Source: an uncultured Fusobacteriaceae bacterium
GTDB lineage: Bacteria > Fusobacteriota > Fusobacteriia > Fusobacteriales > Fusobacteriaceae
Direction: 5' to 3'
Assembly (NCBI GenBank): GCA_947072715.1
Contig: CAMTJB010000078.1
Span: 1-5,908 of the forward strand
Length of the DNA: 5,908 nucleotides
Positions 1 through 5,880 of this stretch are shown here, one piece after another (position 1 is the stretch's first letter; every line of letters begins with the position of its first letter). The translations under genes and the position numbers were made by a program. The notes under the pieces are model-generated. The model did no database searches, was not told the origin of the DNA, and saw only the letters and a list, made by a program, of their open reading frames with translations.

Positions 1-79
1 CTTCATAAGCTAATTTTTCAATTTTTTTTGTTGGAATAGTTACAACTGGTAACTCATCATAATTATCTTTGATTTTCAA
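1..79 (-). CDS. Start of an unidentified gene downstream of the receptor (partial, TTG start)
   Basis: The minus strand has an open frame from a TTG codon at 79-77 to the window edge, giving 26 whole codons that begin MKIKDNYDELPVVTIPTKKI and continue EKLAYE. The start is chosen because a GGAGG ribosome binding site lies at 90-86, six bases upstream, and there is no ATG or GTG in this frame. The ATG overlapping that binding site opens a different frame that stops after nine codons. The start lies 22 bases beyond the receptor's stop codon, so the two genes are probably co-transcribed. The visible part has no signal peptide or membrane segment, so the product is probably cytoplasmic. An A8 tract (plus-strand 22-29) falls at codons 16-19. 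I do not recognise the family from so few residues; by position it could belong to an uptake or metal-related operon, but that is only inference. Confidence 0.55.
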   Translation of the reverse strand, partial: MKIKDNYDELPVVTIPTKKIEKLAYE

Positions 80-85
80 ATATAT

Positions 86-90
86 CCTCC
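86..90 (-). promoter_or_regulatory. Ribosome binding site that fixes the TTG start at 79
   Basis: The minus strand reads GGAGG followed by six bases (ATATAT) and then TTG. This is an ideal match and spacing, and it is the main reason for accepting a gene with a TTG start here. Confidence 0.6.
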
Positions 91-101
91 ATATAAAATA
101 A

Positions 102-644
102 TTAAAATTTAATATTTAAACCTATATAATAGTTTCTTTCAGGTGCTGGAACTGCTTCAATACTAGTTTCTCTTAAATTATATTTAGTAGCAGTTAAATT
201 TTTAATTCCTGCTCTTAAAGAAGAATATTCATCAATTTTATAAGAAATACCAATATCAGTAACTCCATAACTTCCTATATTATACTTAAAACTCTTATCT
301 GTTTCAGATAACTCCCTTGCTTCTTTACTTCCTATATATGTATAAGTTCCTGATACAACTAAATCATTTGTTATTTTATAGTTTGCTCCTAGTGTTATTT
401 TTGCAGCTGGAACTAAAGGAATTTTATCATCTTTATATATTTGAGCCTGGTCATTCCCTTTTAAAATTTTTGTATCAATTAAAGTTAGAGATTGATTAAA
501 TCTGAAATTTCCAAAACTTTGTTCAGTTTCTGCTTCAACTCCCATACGTCTAGTTTTTCCTAAATTTTTATATTGCCATCTTTTTATAGCTGGATTAGTT
601 ACTCCTGATTGAATAAGAGTAATTTCATCTCTTGTATCTGTCAC
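102..644 (-). CDS. TonB-dependent receptor, C-terminal barrel fragment
   Basis: This frame encodes 180 residues if read from the GTG at 644-642, and overlaps the upstream stop as GTGA. It carries the final barrel strands: the TDTRDEI turn, NLGKTRRMGVEAE (typical of receptors, where it precedes a long strand), ANYKITNDLVVSGTYTYIGSKEA, the GVTDIGISYKI strand and AGIKNLTATKYNLRET, which is the conserved 'v.NLtd.kY' motif close to the end. The last residues, NYYIGLNIKF, finish in Phe, the standard outer-membrane barrel signal. There is no signal peptide and no purine-rich binding site before the GTG, so independent useful translation is unlikely. It is best read as the second half of the interrupted receptor, with the GTG being an ordinary Val codon of the intact gene. 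Confidence 0.75.
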   Translation of the reverse strand: MTDTRDEITLIQSGVTNPAIKRWQYKNLGKTRRMGVEAETEQSFGNFRFNQSLTLIDTKILKGNDQAQIYKDDKIPLVPAAKITLGANYKITNDLVVSGTYTYIGSKEARELSETDKSFKYNIGSYGVTDIGISYKIDEYSSLRAGIKNLTATKYNLRETSIEAVPAPERNYYIGLNIKF

Positions 645-2317
645 AAAAATGCTAAACTCATATAAGAATTATATATATAGTCTCTTACGCCTATTTCAAT
701 AGTATCAGTTATTTCTGGTTCTAAATTATTATCAACATATATAGAAGAAACGTTTACAATTGGAGGTACAAACATAGATGGACCATTATTTTTTAATTTG
801 TTATCATGAATTTTATCTGTTAATTGTGAAGGAAACGGGGTCACAAAACCTCTTTCATATCTAGCATAAACATTTCCTAAATCGCTATATTTATATAGTG
901 CTCCAAACTCTCCAGCAAAATTTTCCATGGTTCTATCAGTTTCAATAGACTGAATTTTTGGACTTATTAGTGGCATTTCATTAGTCCCATTTACATGTTT
1001 TCCGTTGTAAGAAGTGAATTCACTTCTAAAACCAGTAGTAAAATTAAATTTTTTGGTGATATCATATTTATTAAAAATATAAACTCCATGAGATTCTTTT
1101 TCTAAATCAATATTAACTTTATTTTTAACAGCTTTTCTATCACTAGCGTTTAAATTTCCATATGAACCTTCCCCATCATAATAACTTTTTAAAGTTTCTG
1201 AAACTATTTTAGAATTTCTGTTTATTTTTGCATTATAGTAATCATAACCTAAAATTAATTCTCCGCTAGAGTATTCATATTTAGTTTTTAATTTAACTCC
1301 TTGTTTTGTTTCTTTAAATTTAGCATCCATCAATGATCTAACACCATAAAAATTATAATGCTCTTTTATATCACTCTTTTCTCTAGAAGAGATCTCTATA
1401 AGAATATCATCTATACTCTCTGTGTCTATTGTTCTATCCTGAACCTGTCTATAAAAAGTAGAAGCAAAAGTTAAACGGTCGCTATATCTATATTCATAAT
1501 CTAAAGTATAACTTTCAGAATTAGTATCTAAATCAAGATTTAAGCCAGCACCTCTTCTATTATTAGCTAAAATAGTTTTTCTTAATTCATTTGTTCCGTC
1601 ATTAACCTCTTTTCCCTTTCTAGTTTGAAATCTTATTCTATTTTTTTTATTAATTTTATAATCAAATCCTCCTAAAAAAATTTGATTTTCTTTTTGTTCC
1701 AATTCTCTATACCCTTCGCTATTAATATAATTAAAACCATAATTCACATACAAACTATCGTTAACATTATATCCGCCAGCAAATCCTATACTTCTATTAT
1801 CATAAGATCCGTAATTCAAATCCATAAAGAAATTGTTTTTAGTTGCGTTTGAGTTTGTTGAAATATTAATAATACCACCTACAGATCCGCTTCCATATAA
1901 AGTAGCTCCCCCACCTGGAATAATTTCTATTTTTCTTATGGATTCAACAGGAATAGAATTTATAGGTAAACTCGCCATAGCTTCTTCAGTTGGGTTTATT
2001 GAAACCCCATCTATCATAATCTTAACCCTACTAAGAGACTTATCCCCACTTCCTCTCATATCTATTCTTGGACCGAAAGCTGTATTATTAACGATTACAC
2101 CAGGAGCATCTTTTAATACTTCTTCTACATTCTTATAATTCTTTTCTCTAATTCTTTCTTGAGTAATGAGAATTACATTTTTATTTTCTTTCACCATGGC
2201 ATCACCAAACCCTCGCTGTGATATAATATTTGAAGTATCCAATGTAACTTCATTAATTTCATTAGCATTTATAATGGAGCACATTAAAATGCTCAACACC
2301 AATAACTTATTTTTCAT
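641..2317 (-). CDS. TonB-dependent receptor, N-terminal part (signal peptide, plug, first two thirds of barrel)
   Basis: This frame of 558 residues starts at an ATG nine bases after a GGAGG site (2331-2327). Residues 1-18 form a Sec signal peptide (KNK, then a hydrophobic core, cleavage likely after INA). Residues 20-30 (EINEVTLDTSN) are the likely TonB-box region. The plug domain follows at about 45-155, with the typical VILITQERI, VEEVLKDAPGV (64-74), R-x-D-M-R-G (84-89), IMIDG (100-104) and IEIIPGGGATLYGSGSVGG (130-148) motifs. From about 160 on, alternating aromatic and polar strands form the beta barrel. The frame ends prematurely at TGA 643-641 in the middle of a strand, so the product alone lacks the last strands and C-terminal signal needed for BAM-dependent membrane insertion. 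The Cys at 13 is not a good lipobox because Met precedes it. Confidence 0.8.
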   Translation of the reverse strand: MKNKLLVLSILMCSIINANEINEVTLDTSNIISQRGFGDAMVKENKNVILITQERIREKNYKNVEEVLKDAPGVIVNNTAFGPRIDMRGSGDKSLSRVKIMIDGVSINPTEEAMASLPINSIPVESIRKIEIIPGGGATLYGSGSVGGIINISTNSNATKNNFFMDLNYGSYDNRSIGFAGGYNVNDSLYVNYGFNYINSEGYRELEQKENQIFLGGFDYKINKKNRIRFQTRKGKEVNDGTNELRKTILANNRRGAGLNLDLDTNSESYTLDYEYRYSDRLTFASTFYRQVQDRTIDTESIDDILIEISSREKSDIKEHYNFYGVRSLMDAKFKETKQGVKLKTKYEYSSGELILGYDYYNAKINRNSKIVSETLKSYYDGEGSYGNLNASDRKAVKNKVNIDLEKESHGVYIFNKYDITKKFNFTTGFRSEFTSYNGKHVNGTNEMPLISPKIQSIETDRTMENFAGEFGALYKYSDLGNVYARYERGFVTPFPSQLTDKIHDNKLKNNGPSMFVPPIVNVSSIYVDNNLEPEITDTIEIGVRDYIYNSYMSLAFL

Positions 2318-2326
2318 AAATTTAAT

Positions 2327-2331
2327 CCTCC
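2327..2331 (-). promoter_or_regulatory. Ribosome binding site of the receptor gene
   Basis: The minus strand reads GGGGAGGATTAAATTTATG. The GGAGG core is nine bases before the ATG at 2317, which supports that start over internal ones. Confidence 0.6.
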
Positions 2332-2365
2332 CCTTAAAACAAAATAATAATTAGTCATTCAAAAT

Positions 2366-2394
2366 ATTAGAATATATCAATACCATAAAAACAA
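2366..2394 (-). promoter_or_regulatory. Possible sigma70-type promoter of the receptor gene
   Basis: On the minus strand a TTGTTT box (2394-2389) is followed after 17 bases by TCTAAT (2371-2366), which matches TATAAT at five of six positions. The start of transcription would fall near 2359, leaving a leader of about 40 bases containing the GGAGG site. The -35 box matches only its TTG half, and such AT-rich DNA gives many chance matches, so this is tentative. Confidence 0.3.
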
Positions 2395-2438
2395 ATATTT
2401 TGCAATATTTTTAATGTGAAAAATAGAATTTTATTATC

Positions 2439-2466
2439 ATAATTAGTTTATTTGAAAACTAATTAT
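2439..2466. repeat. Palindrome with 11-bp arms, candidate operator
   Basis: ATAATTAGTTT (2439-2449) and AAACTAATTAT (2456-2466) are perfect inverted copies around a six-base centre (ATTTGA). It lies between two divergent genes and ends two bases before the exact TATAAT at 2468-2473, so a dimeric repressor bound here could block a rightward promoter; it is also upstream of the likely receptor promoter. There is no T-run after it on either strand, so it is not a typical terminator. The regulator is unknown. An overlapping stretch (2426-2444, minus strand) matches 13 of 19 bases of the Escherichia coli Fur-box consensus, which is weak in such AT-rich DNA. Confidence 0.45.
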
Positions 2467-2613
2467 CTATAATTTTTATTTTTTACAAAAATAAAATAAT
2501 GTTTTTTATTATAAAAATATTATTTATTAATTTATAAAATAAAAAGCTTGATTTATATCGTAAAATATGAAAAAATATAGCATATACAATATGTTAATAT
2601 AGTATAATTTTAT

Positions 2614-2619
2614 AGGAGG
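2614..2619 (+). promoter_or_regulatory. Ribosome binding site of crr
   Basis: AGGAGG lies seven bases before the ATG at 2627. It is a near-consensus site and fixes this start. Confidence 0.7.
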
Positions 2620-2626
2620 TAAAAAA

Positions 2627-3121
2627 ATGGGAATATTTGATTTTTTTAAGAAAAAAGAAGAAGTTTGGTTTAATGTTTACTCACCATTAAATGGTAAAGT
2701 TATCGATCTTTCTGAGGTACCAGATGAGGCATTCGCTCAAAAAATGATAGGTGATGGGTGTGCAATCGAACCTTCTGTTGGATCAATTTTTGCTCCTGTA
2801 GATGGTGATATAGACATCTTTGAAACTAATCATGCAATTAGTTTTGAAGTTGCTAATGGATTAGAAATGATAGTTCATTTTGGTATTAATACAGTTCAAC
2901 TTAAAGGAGAGGGCTTTACAAGAATAGCAAAATCAGGTACAAGTGTAAAAGTTGGAGAGGAACTTGTTAAATATGATTTAGATTTTCTAAAAGCTAATGC
3001 ACTATCAGTTAAAACTCCTATTATTATTAATAATATGGACCTTGTTGACAAGTTAGAAATTGTAGCCAACGGAGATGTTAAAGTTGGAGATCTTTTAATG
3101 AGAGTTAAATTAATTAAATAA
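2627..3121 (+). CDS. crr: PTS glucose-type IIA component (EIIA-Glc, Crr)
   Basis: This is a 164-residue soluble phosphocarrier of the sugar phosphotransferase system. It takes phosphate from HPr and passes it to the IIB domain of glucose-family permeases in the cytoplasm. The whole family signature is visible: YSPLNGKVIDLSEVPDEAFA (18-37), MIGDGCAIEP (40-49), APVDGDI (56-62), FETNHAI with His69, and EMIVHFGINTVQLKGEGF with His84. By alignment His69 and His84 match His75 and His90 of Escherichia coli Crr, and His84 is the phosphorylated residue. The length is close to the usual 160-170. The first residues, MGIFDFFKKK, resemble the amphipathic N-terminal tail that lets the enterobacterial protein touch the membrane. 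No IIB or IIC gene is next to it, so it probably serves permeases encoded elsewhere; a role in controlling other transporters is possible but unproven here. Confidence 0.95.
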   Translation: MGIFDFFKKKEEVWFNVYSPLNGKVIDLSEVPDEAFAQKMIGDGCAIEPSVGSIFAPVDGDIDIFETNHAISFEVANGLEMIVHFGINTVQLKGEGFTRIAKSGTSVKVGEELVKYDLDFLKANALSVKTPIIINNMDLVDKLEIVANGDVKVGDLLMRVKLIK

Positions 3122-3138
3122 TTAAAAATTTTTAGGGA

Positions 3139-3178
3139 AAAACTAAGCTGTTTAATCTTCATTAAATAGCTTAGTTTT
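3139..3178 (+). terminator. Long hairpin between crr and fumA, likely terminator or attenuator
   Basis: AAAACTAAGCTGTTTAAT (3139-3156) pairs with ATTAAATAGCTTAGTTTT (3161-3178) around a CTTC loop. All 18 positions can pair in RNA, with one G-U wobble. It starts 17 bases after the crr stop. The right arm ends in TTTT and is followed by AATTAT, so the U-tract is short and interrupted. It could be an intrinsic terminator for crr, a partial terminator letting some transcripts reach fumA, or an RNA-stabilising 3' structure. It ends ten bases before the fumA binding site, leaving little room for a separate fumA promoter downstream of it. Confidence 0.7.
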
Positions 3179-3188
3179 AATTATAAGT

Positions 3189-3193
3189 GGAGG
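3189..3193 (+). promoter_or_regulatory. Ribosome binding site that decides the fumA start
   Basis: GGAGG lies five bases before the ATG at 3199. The frame can be extended to a GTG at 3187, but that GTG overlaps this site and has no site of its own, so 3199 is the better start. Confidence 0.65.
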
Positions 3194-3198
3194 ATTAT

Positions 3199-4041
3199 AT
3201 GAAAGAGTTGGAAATGAAAAAAGTTACAGAAGAGGTAGAAAGACTCTGTATAGAAGCAAATTATTATATTGGGACAGATATTTTAAATAAAATAAAATCT
3301 TTTCATTCATCAGAAAAATCAGTTGTTGCTAAAAATGTTTTAGAACAAATAATTAAAAATGATGAAATAGCCAGTAATGAAATGGTTCCCATGTGTCAAG
3401 ATACTGGTTTAGTTGTAGTTTTCCTTGAGGTAGGGACAGAAGTTAAACTTAAGGGTGATATTTATGAAGCTATTCAAGAAGGAATTAGAAGAGGGTATGA
3501 AAAAGGATTTTTAAGAAAATCCATAGTAAGACATCCCTTTGATAGAGTAAATACTAAAGATAATACTCCAGCAGTAATTCATACAAAATTAGTTACAGGT
3601 TCAGATAAGGTAAAAATAGTAGTTGCACCTAAAGGTGGAGGTTCTGAAAATATGAGTATTGTTAGAATGATGAAACCATCAGATGGTATAGAAGGTGTTA
3701 AAAATTTTGTTGTAGAAACAATTAAAAATGCTGGGGGTAATCCTTGTCCTCCTATAATAGTTGGAGTAGGGATAGGGGGAAGTTTTGAAAAAGCAGCTCT
3801 TTTAGCTAAGGAAGCTCTTATGAGAGAAATAGATGACGAGAGTCCAGATTTAATTAATGCTCAACTTGAAAAAGATCTTTTGGTAATGATAAATAAAACT
3901 GGTATAGGTCCTTTAGGATTAGGAGGAAGAACCACTGCACTTGCTGTAAAGGTTGAGACGTACCCTTGCCACATAGCGTCATTACCTGTTGCAATTAATT
4001 TGAATTGTCATGCTGCTCGTCATAAGGAGGTTATATTATAA
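3199..4041 (+). CDS. fumA: Class I fumarate hydratase, alpha subunit (Fe-S, N-terminal domain)
   Basis: This 280-residue protein is the larger subunit of the two-subunit, oxygen-sensitive class I fumarase, which interconverts fumarate and L-malate using a [4Fe-4S] cluster. The three expected cluster cysteines are in their motifs: VPMCQDTG (Cys66), [15 protein letters not shown] (Cys183) and LNCHAARH (Cys270). Other family blocks are [14 protein letters not shown] (111-125), KGGGSENMS (145-153) and [16 protein letters not shown] (235-250). The length fits the separate alpha chain seen in many anaerobes and archaea. It overlaps the beta-subunit gene by one base, so the two are translationally coupled. 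The same fold is used by L(+)-tartrate dehydratase (TtdA), which is the main alternative; the adjoining malic enzyme favours fumarase. Activity would need anaerobic conditions because the cluster is exposed. Confidence 0.92.
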   Translation: MKELEMKKVTEEVERLCIEANYYIGTDILNKIKSFHSSEKSVVAKNVLEQIIKNDEIASNEMVPMCQDTGLVVVFLEVGTEVKLKGDIYEAIQEGIRRGYEKGFLRKSIVRHPFDRVNTKDNTPAVIHTKLVTGSDKVKIVVAPKGGGSENMSIVRMMKPSDGIEGVKNFVVETIKNAGGNPCPPIIVGVGIGGSFEKAALLAKEALMREIDDESPDLINAQLEKDLLVMINKTGIGPLGLGGRTTALAVKVETYPCHIASLPVAINLNCHAARHKEVIL

Positions 4042-4601
4042 TGAATATAAAAATCACTTCACCTTTAACAGATGAAACTATATCAAAATTAAAAACTGGG
4101 GACAGTGTATTAATTACAGGAACTATTTATACTGCACGTGATGCTGCTCATGCAAGACTTGTTAAACTTATAGAAAAGGGAGAGAAGCTTCCTTTTGACT
4201 TAGAAGGGCAAATTATTTATTATGTAGGACCAACACCTGAAAAGCCTGGACAAATAATTGGTAGTGCAGGTCCCACTACCAGTTATAGAATGGACTCTTA
4301 TGCTCCTACTCTTCTAGATAATGGGTTAAAAGGAATGATAGGAAAAGGGAAAAGAGACTTGGGAGTAAAAGAGTCTATTATAAAAAATAAAGCAATTTAT
4401 TTCGCTGCCATAGGTGGAACTGCTGCTCTTATTGCAAAAACAATTAAATCTTCAGAAATTATTGCTTATGAAGATTTAGGAGCTGAGGCTATACGTAAAC
4501 TTCATGTGGAAGATTTTCCTGCTATTGTTATAAATGATATTTATGGTAATGATTTATACATAGAAGGACAAAAAGAATGGAATATAGAAAACCAAAACTA
4601 A
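4041..4601 (+). CDS. fumB: Class I fumarate hydratase, beta subunit (C-terminal domain)
   Basis: This 186-residue protein is the small subunit of class I fumarase and completes the active site at the interface with the alpha chain. It starts with the family's ITSPLTDETISKLKTGDSV and has the conserved TARDAAHAR (31-39), YYVGPTPEKPGQIIGSAGPT (60-79) running into TSYRMD (80-85), GMIGKG (98-103) and AAIGGTAAL (122-130) blocks, and ends with the E-D-F-P-A-IVINDIYGNDLY segment (157 on). The start ATG shares its A with the TAA stop of fumA, and the AAGGAGG site (4024-4030) lies inside the end of fumA, ten bases upstream. This arrangement favours equal synthesis of the two chains. The length is usual for the separate beta subunit. 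As for the alpha chain, a tartrate dehydratase beta subunit (TtdB) is a less likely reading. Confidence 0.92.
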   Translation: MNIKITSPLTDETISKLKTGDSVLITGTIYTARDAAHARLVKLIEKGEKLPFDLEGQIIYYVGPTPEKPGQIIGSAGPTTSYRMDSYAPTLLDNGLKGMIGKGKRDLGVKESIIKNKAIYFAAIGGTAALIAKTIKSSEIIAYEDLGAEAIRKLHVEDFPAIVINDIYGNDLYIEGQKEWNIENQN

Positions 4602-4610
4602 TATATTTTA

Positions 4611-4617
4611 AAAGGAG
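4611..4617 (+). promoter_or_regulatory. Ribosome binding site of the malic enzyme gene
   Basis: AAAGGAG lies six bases before the ATG at 4624. The 22-base gap after fumB holds this site and no terminator, which supports a single operon. Confidence 0.6.
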
Positions 4618-4623
4618 TCTCTT

Positions 4624-5802
4624 ATGAAAAATGTATATGAAGAATCATTAAAATTACATGAAAAATTTTTAGGAAAGATAGAGGTTATATCTAAAGTTCC
4701 TGTTATTAATAGAGAGGAACTAAGTTTAGCATATTCACCTGGGGTTGCTGAGCCTTGTAATAGAATAGCAGCTAATAAAAGTGATGTCTATAAATATACC
4801 TCAAAAGGAAATATGGTTGCCGTTATTACAGATGGAACAGCCGTTTTAGGACTTGGAGATATAGGACCTGAGGCTGCACTGCCTGTTATGGAGGGTAAAT
4901 GTATCTTATTTAAATCCTTCGCTGGTGTAGATGCTTTTCCCATTTGCTTAGATACAAAAGATACAGAGGAAATTATAAAAACTATAAAACTTATTTCACC
5001 TGGATTTGGAGGTATAAATTTAGAAGATATTTCAGCACCTAGATGTATTGAAATTGAAACTAGATTAAAAGAAGAATTAGATATTCCTGTTTTTCATGAT
5101 GACCAGCATGGAACAGCTATTGTAACTGTAGCAGGAATAATAAATGCTTATAAGTTTTTAAAAAAAGATTTAAAAAAAGCTAAAGTAGTTGTAAATGGAG
5201 CTGGAGCTGCAGGGAGTTCAGTTTCTAAACTAATTAGAGATTTAGGTGTAGAAGAGGTAGTTATTGTTGATAAAGATGGCATTTTAAGAAAAGATTTAAG
5301 CCATCTTTATGATTTTTCAAGAAAAGAACTTGCAGGATTCTCAAATCCTAAAAATCTTTCTGGTGATTTAAGCATTGCAATTAAAAATGCCGATATTTTT
5401 ATTGGAGTATCTGTTCCTGGTTGCTTAACAACAGAAATGGTTAAGACTATGAATAAAGATGCCATTGTTTTTGCCATGGCAAATCCTACTCCTGAAATTA
5501 CACCAGAAGATGCTAAAGCTGGTGGAGCAAGAATAATAGGAACAGGAAGATCTGATTATCCAAATCAAGTAAATAATGTTTTAGCTTTTCCAGGTCTATT
5601 TAAAGGAGCACTTAGAGCAAAATCAAAAAAAATAACAGAAGAGATGAAAATGGCTGCAGCTATTGCTATCGCTAGTTTAATAAAAGAAGAAGATTTAAAC
5701 GAAAATTATATAATTCCAGATGCTTTTGATCCTAGAGTTGCTAATGCAGTCGCTGATGAGGTAGAAAGAATTGCAAAAGAGTTAAAAATATGCAGAAACT
5801 AA
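4624..5802 (+). CDS. Malic enzyme (oxaloacetate-decarboxylating malate dehydrogenase), short form
   Basis: This 392-residue cytoplasmic enzyme converts L-malate and NAD(P)+ to pyruvate, CO2 and NAD(P)H. Key residues are present: catalytic Tyr37 in LAYSPGVAEP and Lys92 in MEGKCILFK, and metal ligands Glu134 and Asp135 (NLEDISAP) and Asp160 (HDDQHGTA). Further blocks are the malic signature GTAVLGLGDIGP (71-82), a Rossmann NGAGAAG (191-197), MANPTPE (285-291) and GTGRSDYPNQVNNVLAFPG (306 on). The spacing of Tyr and Lys is the same as in Escherichia coli MaeB, but the C-terminal phosphotransacetylase-like domain of MaeB is absent, so it is the roughly 400-residue type found in Firmicutes. Asp216 after the second Rossmann strand (VVIVDKDG) leans towards NAD+, but cofactor choice is not certain. 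Behind fumAB in one operon, it uses the malate that fumarase makes, or runs the reverse supply of malate and fumarate. No clear terminator follows. Confidence 0.93.
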   Translation: MKNVYEESLKLHEKFLGKIEVISKVPVINREELSLAYSPGVAEPCNRIAANKSDVYKYTSKGNMVAVITDGTAVLGLGDIGPEAALPVMEGKCILFKSFAGVDAFPICLDTKDTEEIIKTIKLISPGFGGINLEDISAPRCIEIETRLKEELDIPVFHDDQHGTAIVTVAGIINAYKFLKKDLKKAKVVVNGAGAAGSSVSKLIRDLGVEEVVIVDKDGILRKDLSHLYDFSRKELAGFSNPKNLSGDLSIAIKNADIFIGVSVPGCLTTEMVKTMNKDAIVFAMANPTPEITPEDAKAGGARIIGTGRSDYPNQVNNVLAFPGLFKGALRAKSKKITEEMKMAAAIAIASLIKEEDLNENYIIPDAFDPRVANAVADEVERIAKELKICRN

Positions 5803-5880
5803 AATTAAATAATAATTAAAAAAATAAATCATATACTTGTTTAGAGTTCAATATTAGAATAGTTTAAGAATAATATTAAT

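Larger units (their letters stand above)
102..2317 (-). pseudogene. TonB-dependent outer-membrane receptor, interrupted by a single frameshift
   Basis: Taken together, the two minus-strand frames make one TonB-dependent receptor, a ligand-gated outer-membrane transporter energised by TonB-ExbB-ExbD and typically importing iron-siderophore, heme, cobalamin or similar ligands. The span is 2216 bases; adding one base in the T run at 649-645 gives exactly 739 codons, or 738 residues, a normal family length. The junction then reads YNSYMSLAFFVTDTRDEITL, a plausible continuous barrel strand and turn. In the second frame there is a stop at 671-669, and in the first frame a stop at 643-641, so the shift must lie within about 25 bases. 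T5 is the only homopolymer of four or more there. No other disruption is seen, which suggests a recent mutation, an on/off variant or a sequencing error rather than old decay. The substrate cannot be read from the sequence. Confidence 0.8.
2318..2626. other. Divergent intergenic region between the receptor and crr
   Basis: This non-coding region must hold the promoters of both the receptor (leftward) and crr (rightward). It is extremely AT-rich: 27 of the 240 bases in 2341-2580 are G or C, and 2502-2545 has none. No translated frame with a binding site and family resemblance is seen. For crr no -35/-10 pair stands out. TATAAT at 2468-2473 is an exact -10 and would give a leader of about 150 bases. 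TACAAT at 2585-2590 would give a leader of about 30 bases but has no visible -35. An inverted repeat at 2439-2466 is listed separately. Confidence 0.6.

Noticed and set aside
641..655. Programmed -1 ribosomal frameshift joining the two receptor halves
   Set aside because: The site reads A TTT TTG, which does not fit the X XXY YYZ slippery heptamer, and programmed frameshifting is not known as a feature of this receptor family. A one-base indel in the T run is the simpler reading.
1833..2138. Plus-strand open frame within the receptor's plug region
   Set aside because: It lies opposite strongly conserved plug motifs of the TonB receptor and shows only low-complexity hydrophobic sequence of its own.
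2581..2593. Small palindrome CATAT-ACA-ATATG upstream of crr
   Set aside because: Five-base arms of almost pure A/T are too short to support an operator without conservation data.
2603..2608. Exact TATAAT just before crr as its -10 box
   Set aside because: Transcription would start near 2615, inside the AGGAGG ribosome binding site, and no -35 box lies about 17 bases upstream.
2896..3162. Minus-strand open frame opposite the end of crr
   Set aside because: It overlaps the conserved PTS IIA coding sequence, has no recognisable family motif, and includes one arm of the hairpin; it is a shadow frame.
3187..3198. GTG at 3187 as the start of fumA
   Set aside because: This GTG is part of the GTGGAGG binding site for the ATG at 3199 and has no binding site upstream of it; the hairpin ends only eight bases earlier.
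5850..5877. Inverted repeat AATATTA / TAATATT after the malic enzyme gene as a terminator
   Set aside because: The arms are only seven A/T pairs around a 14-base loop, with no T-tract; this is expected by chance in such AT-rich DNA.
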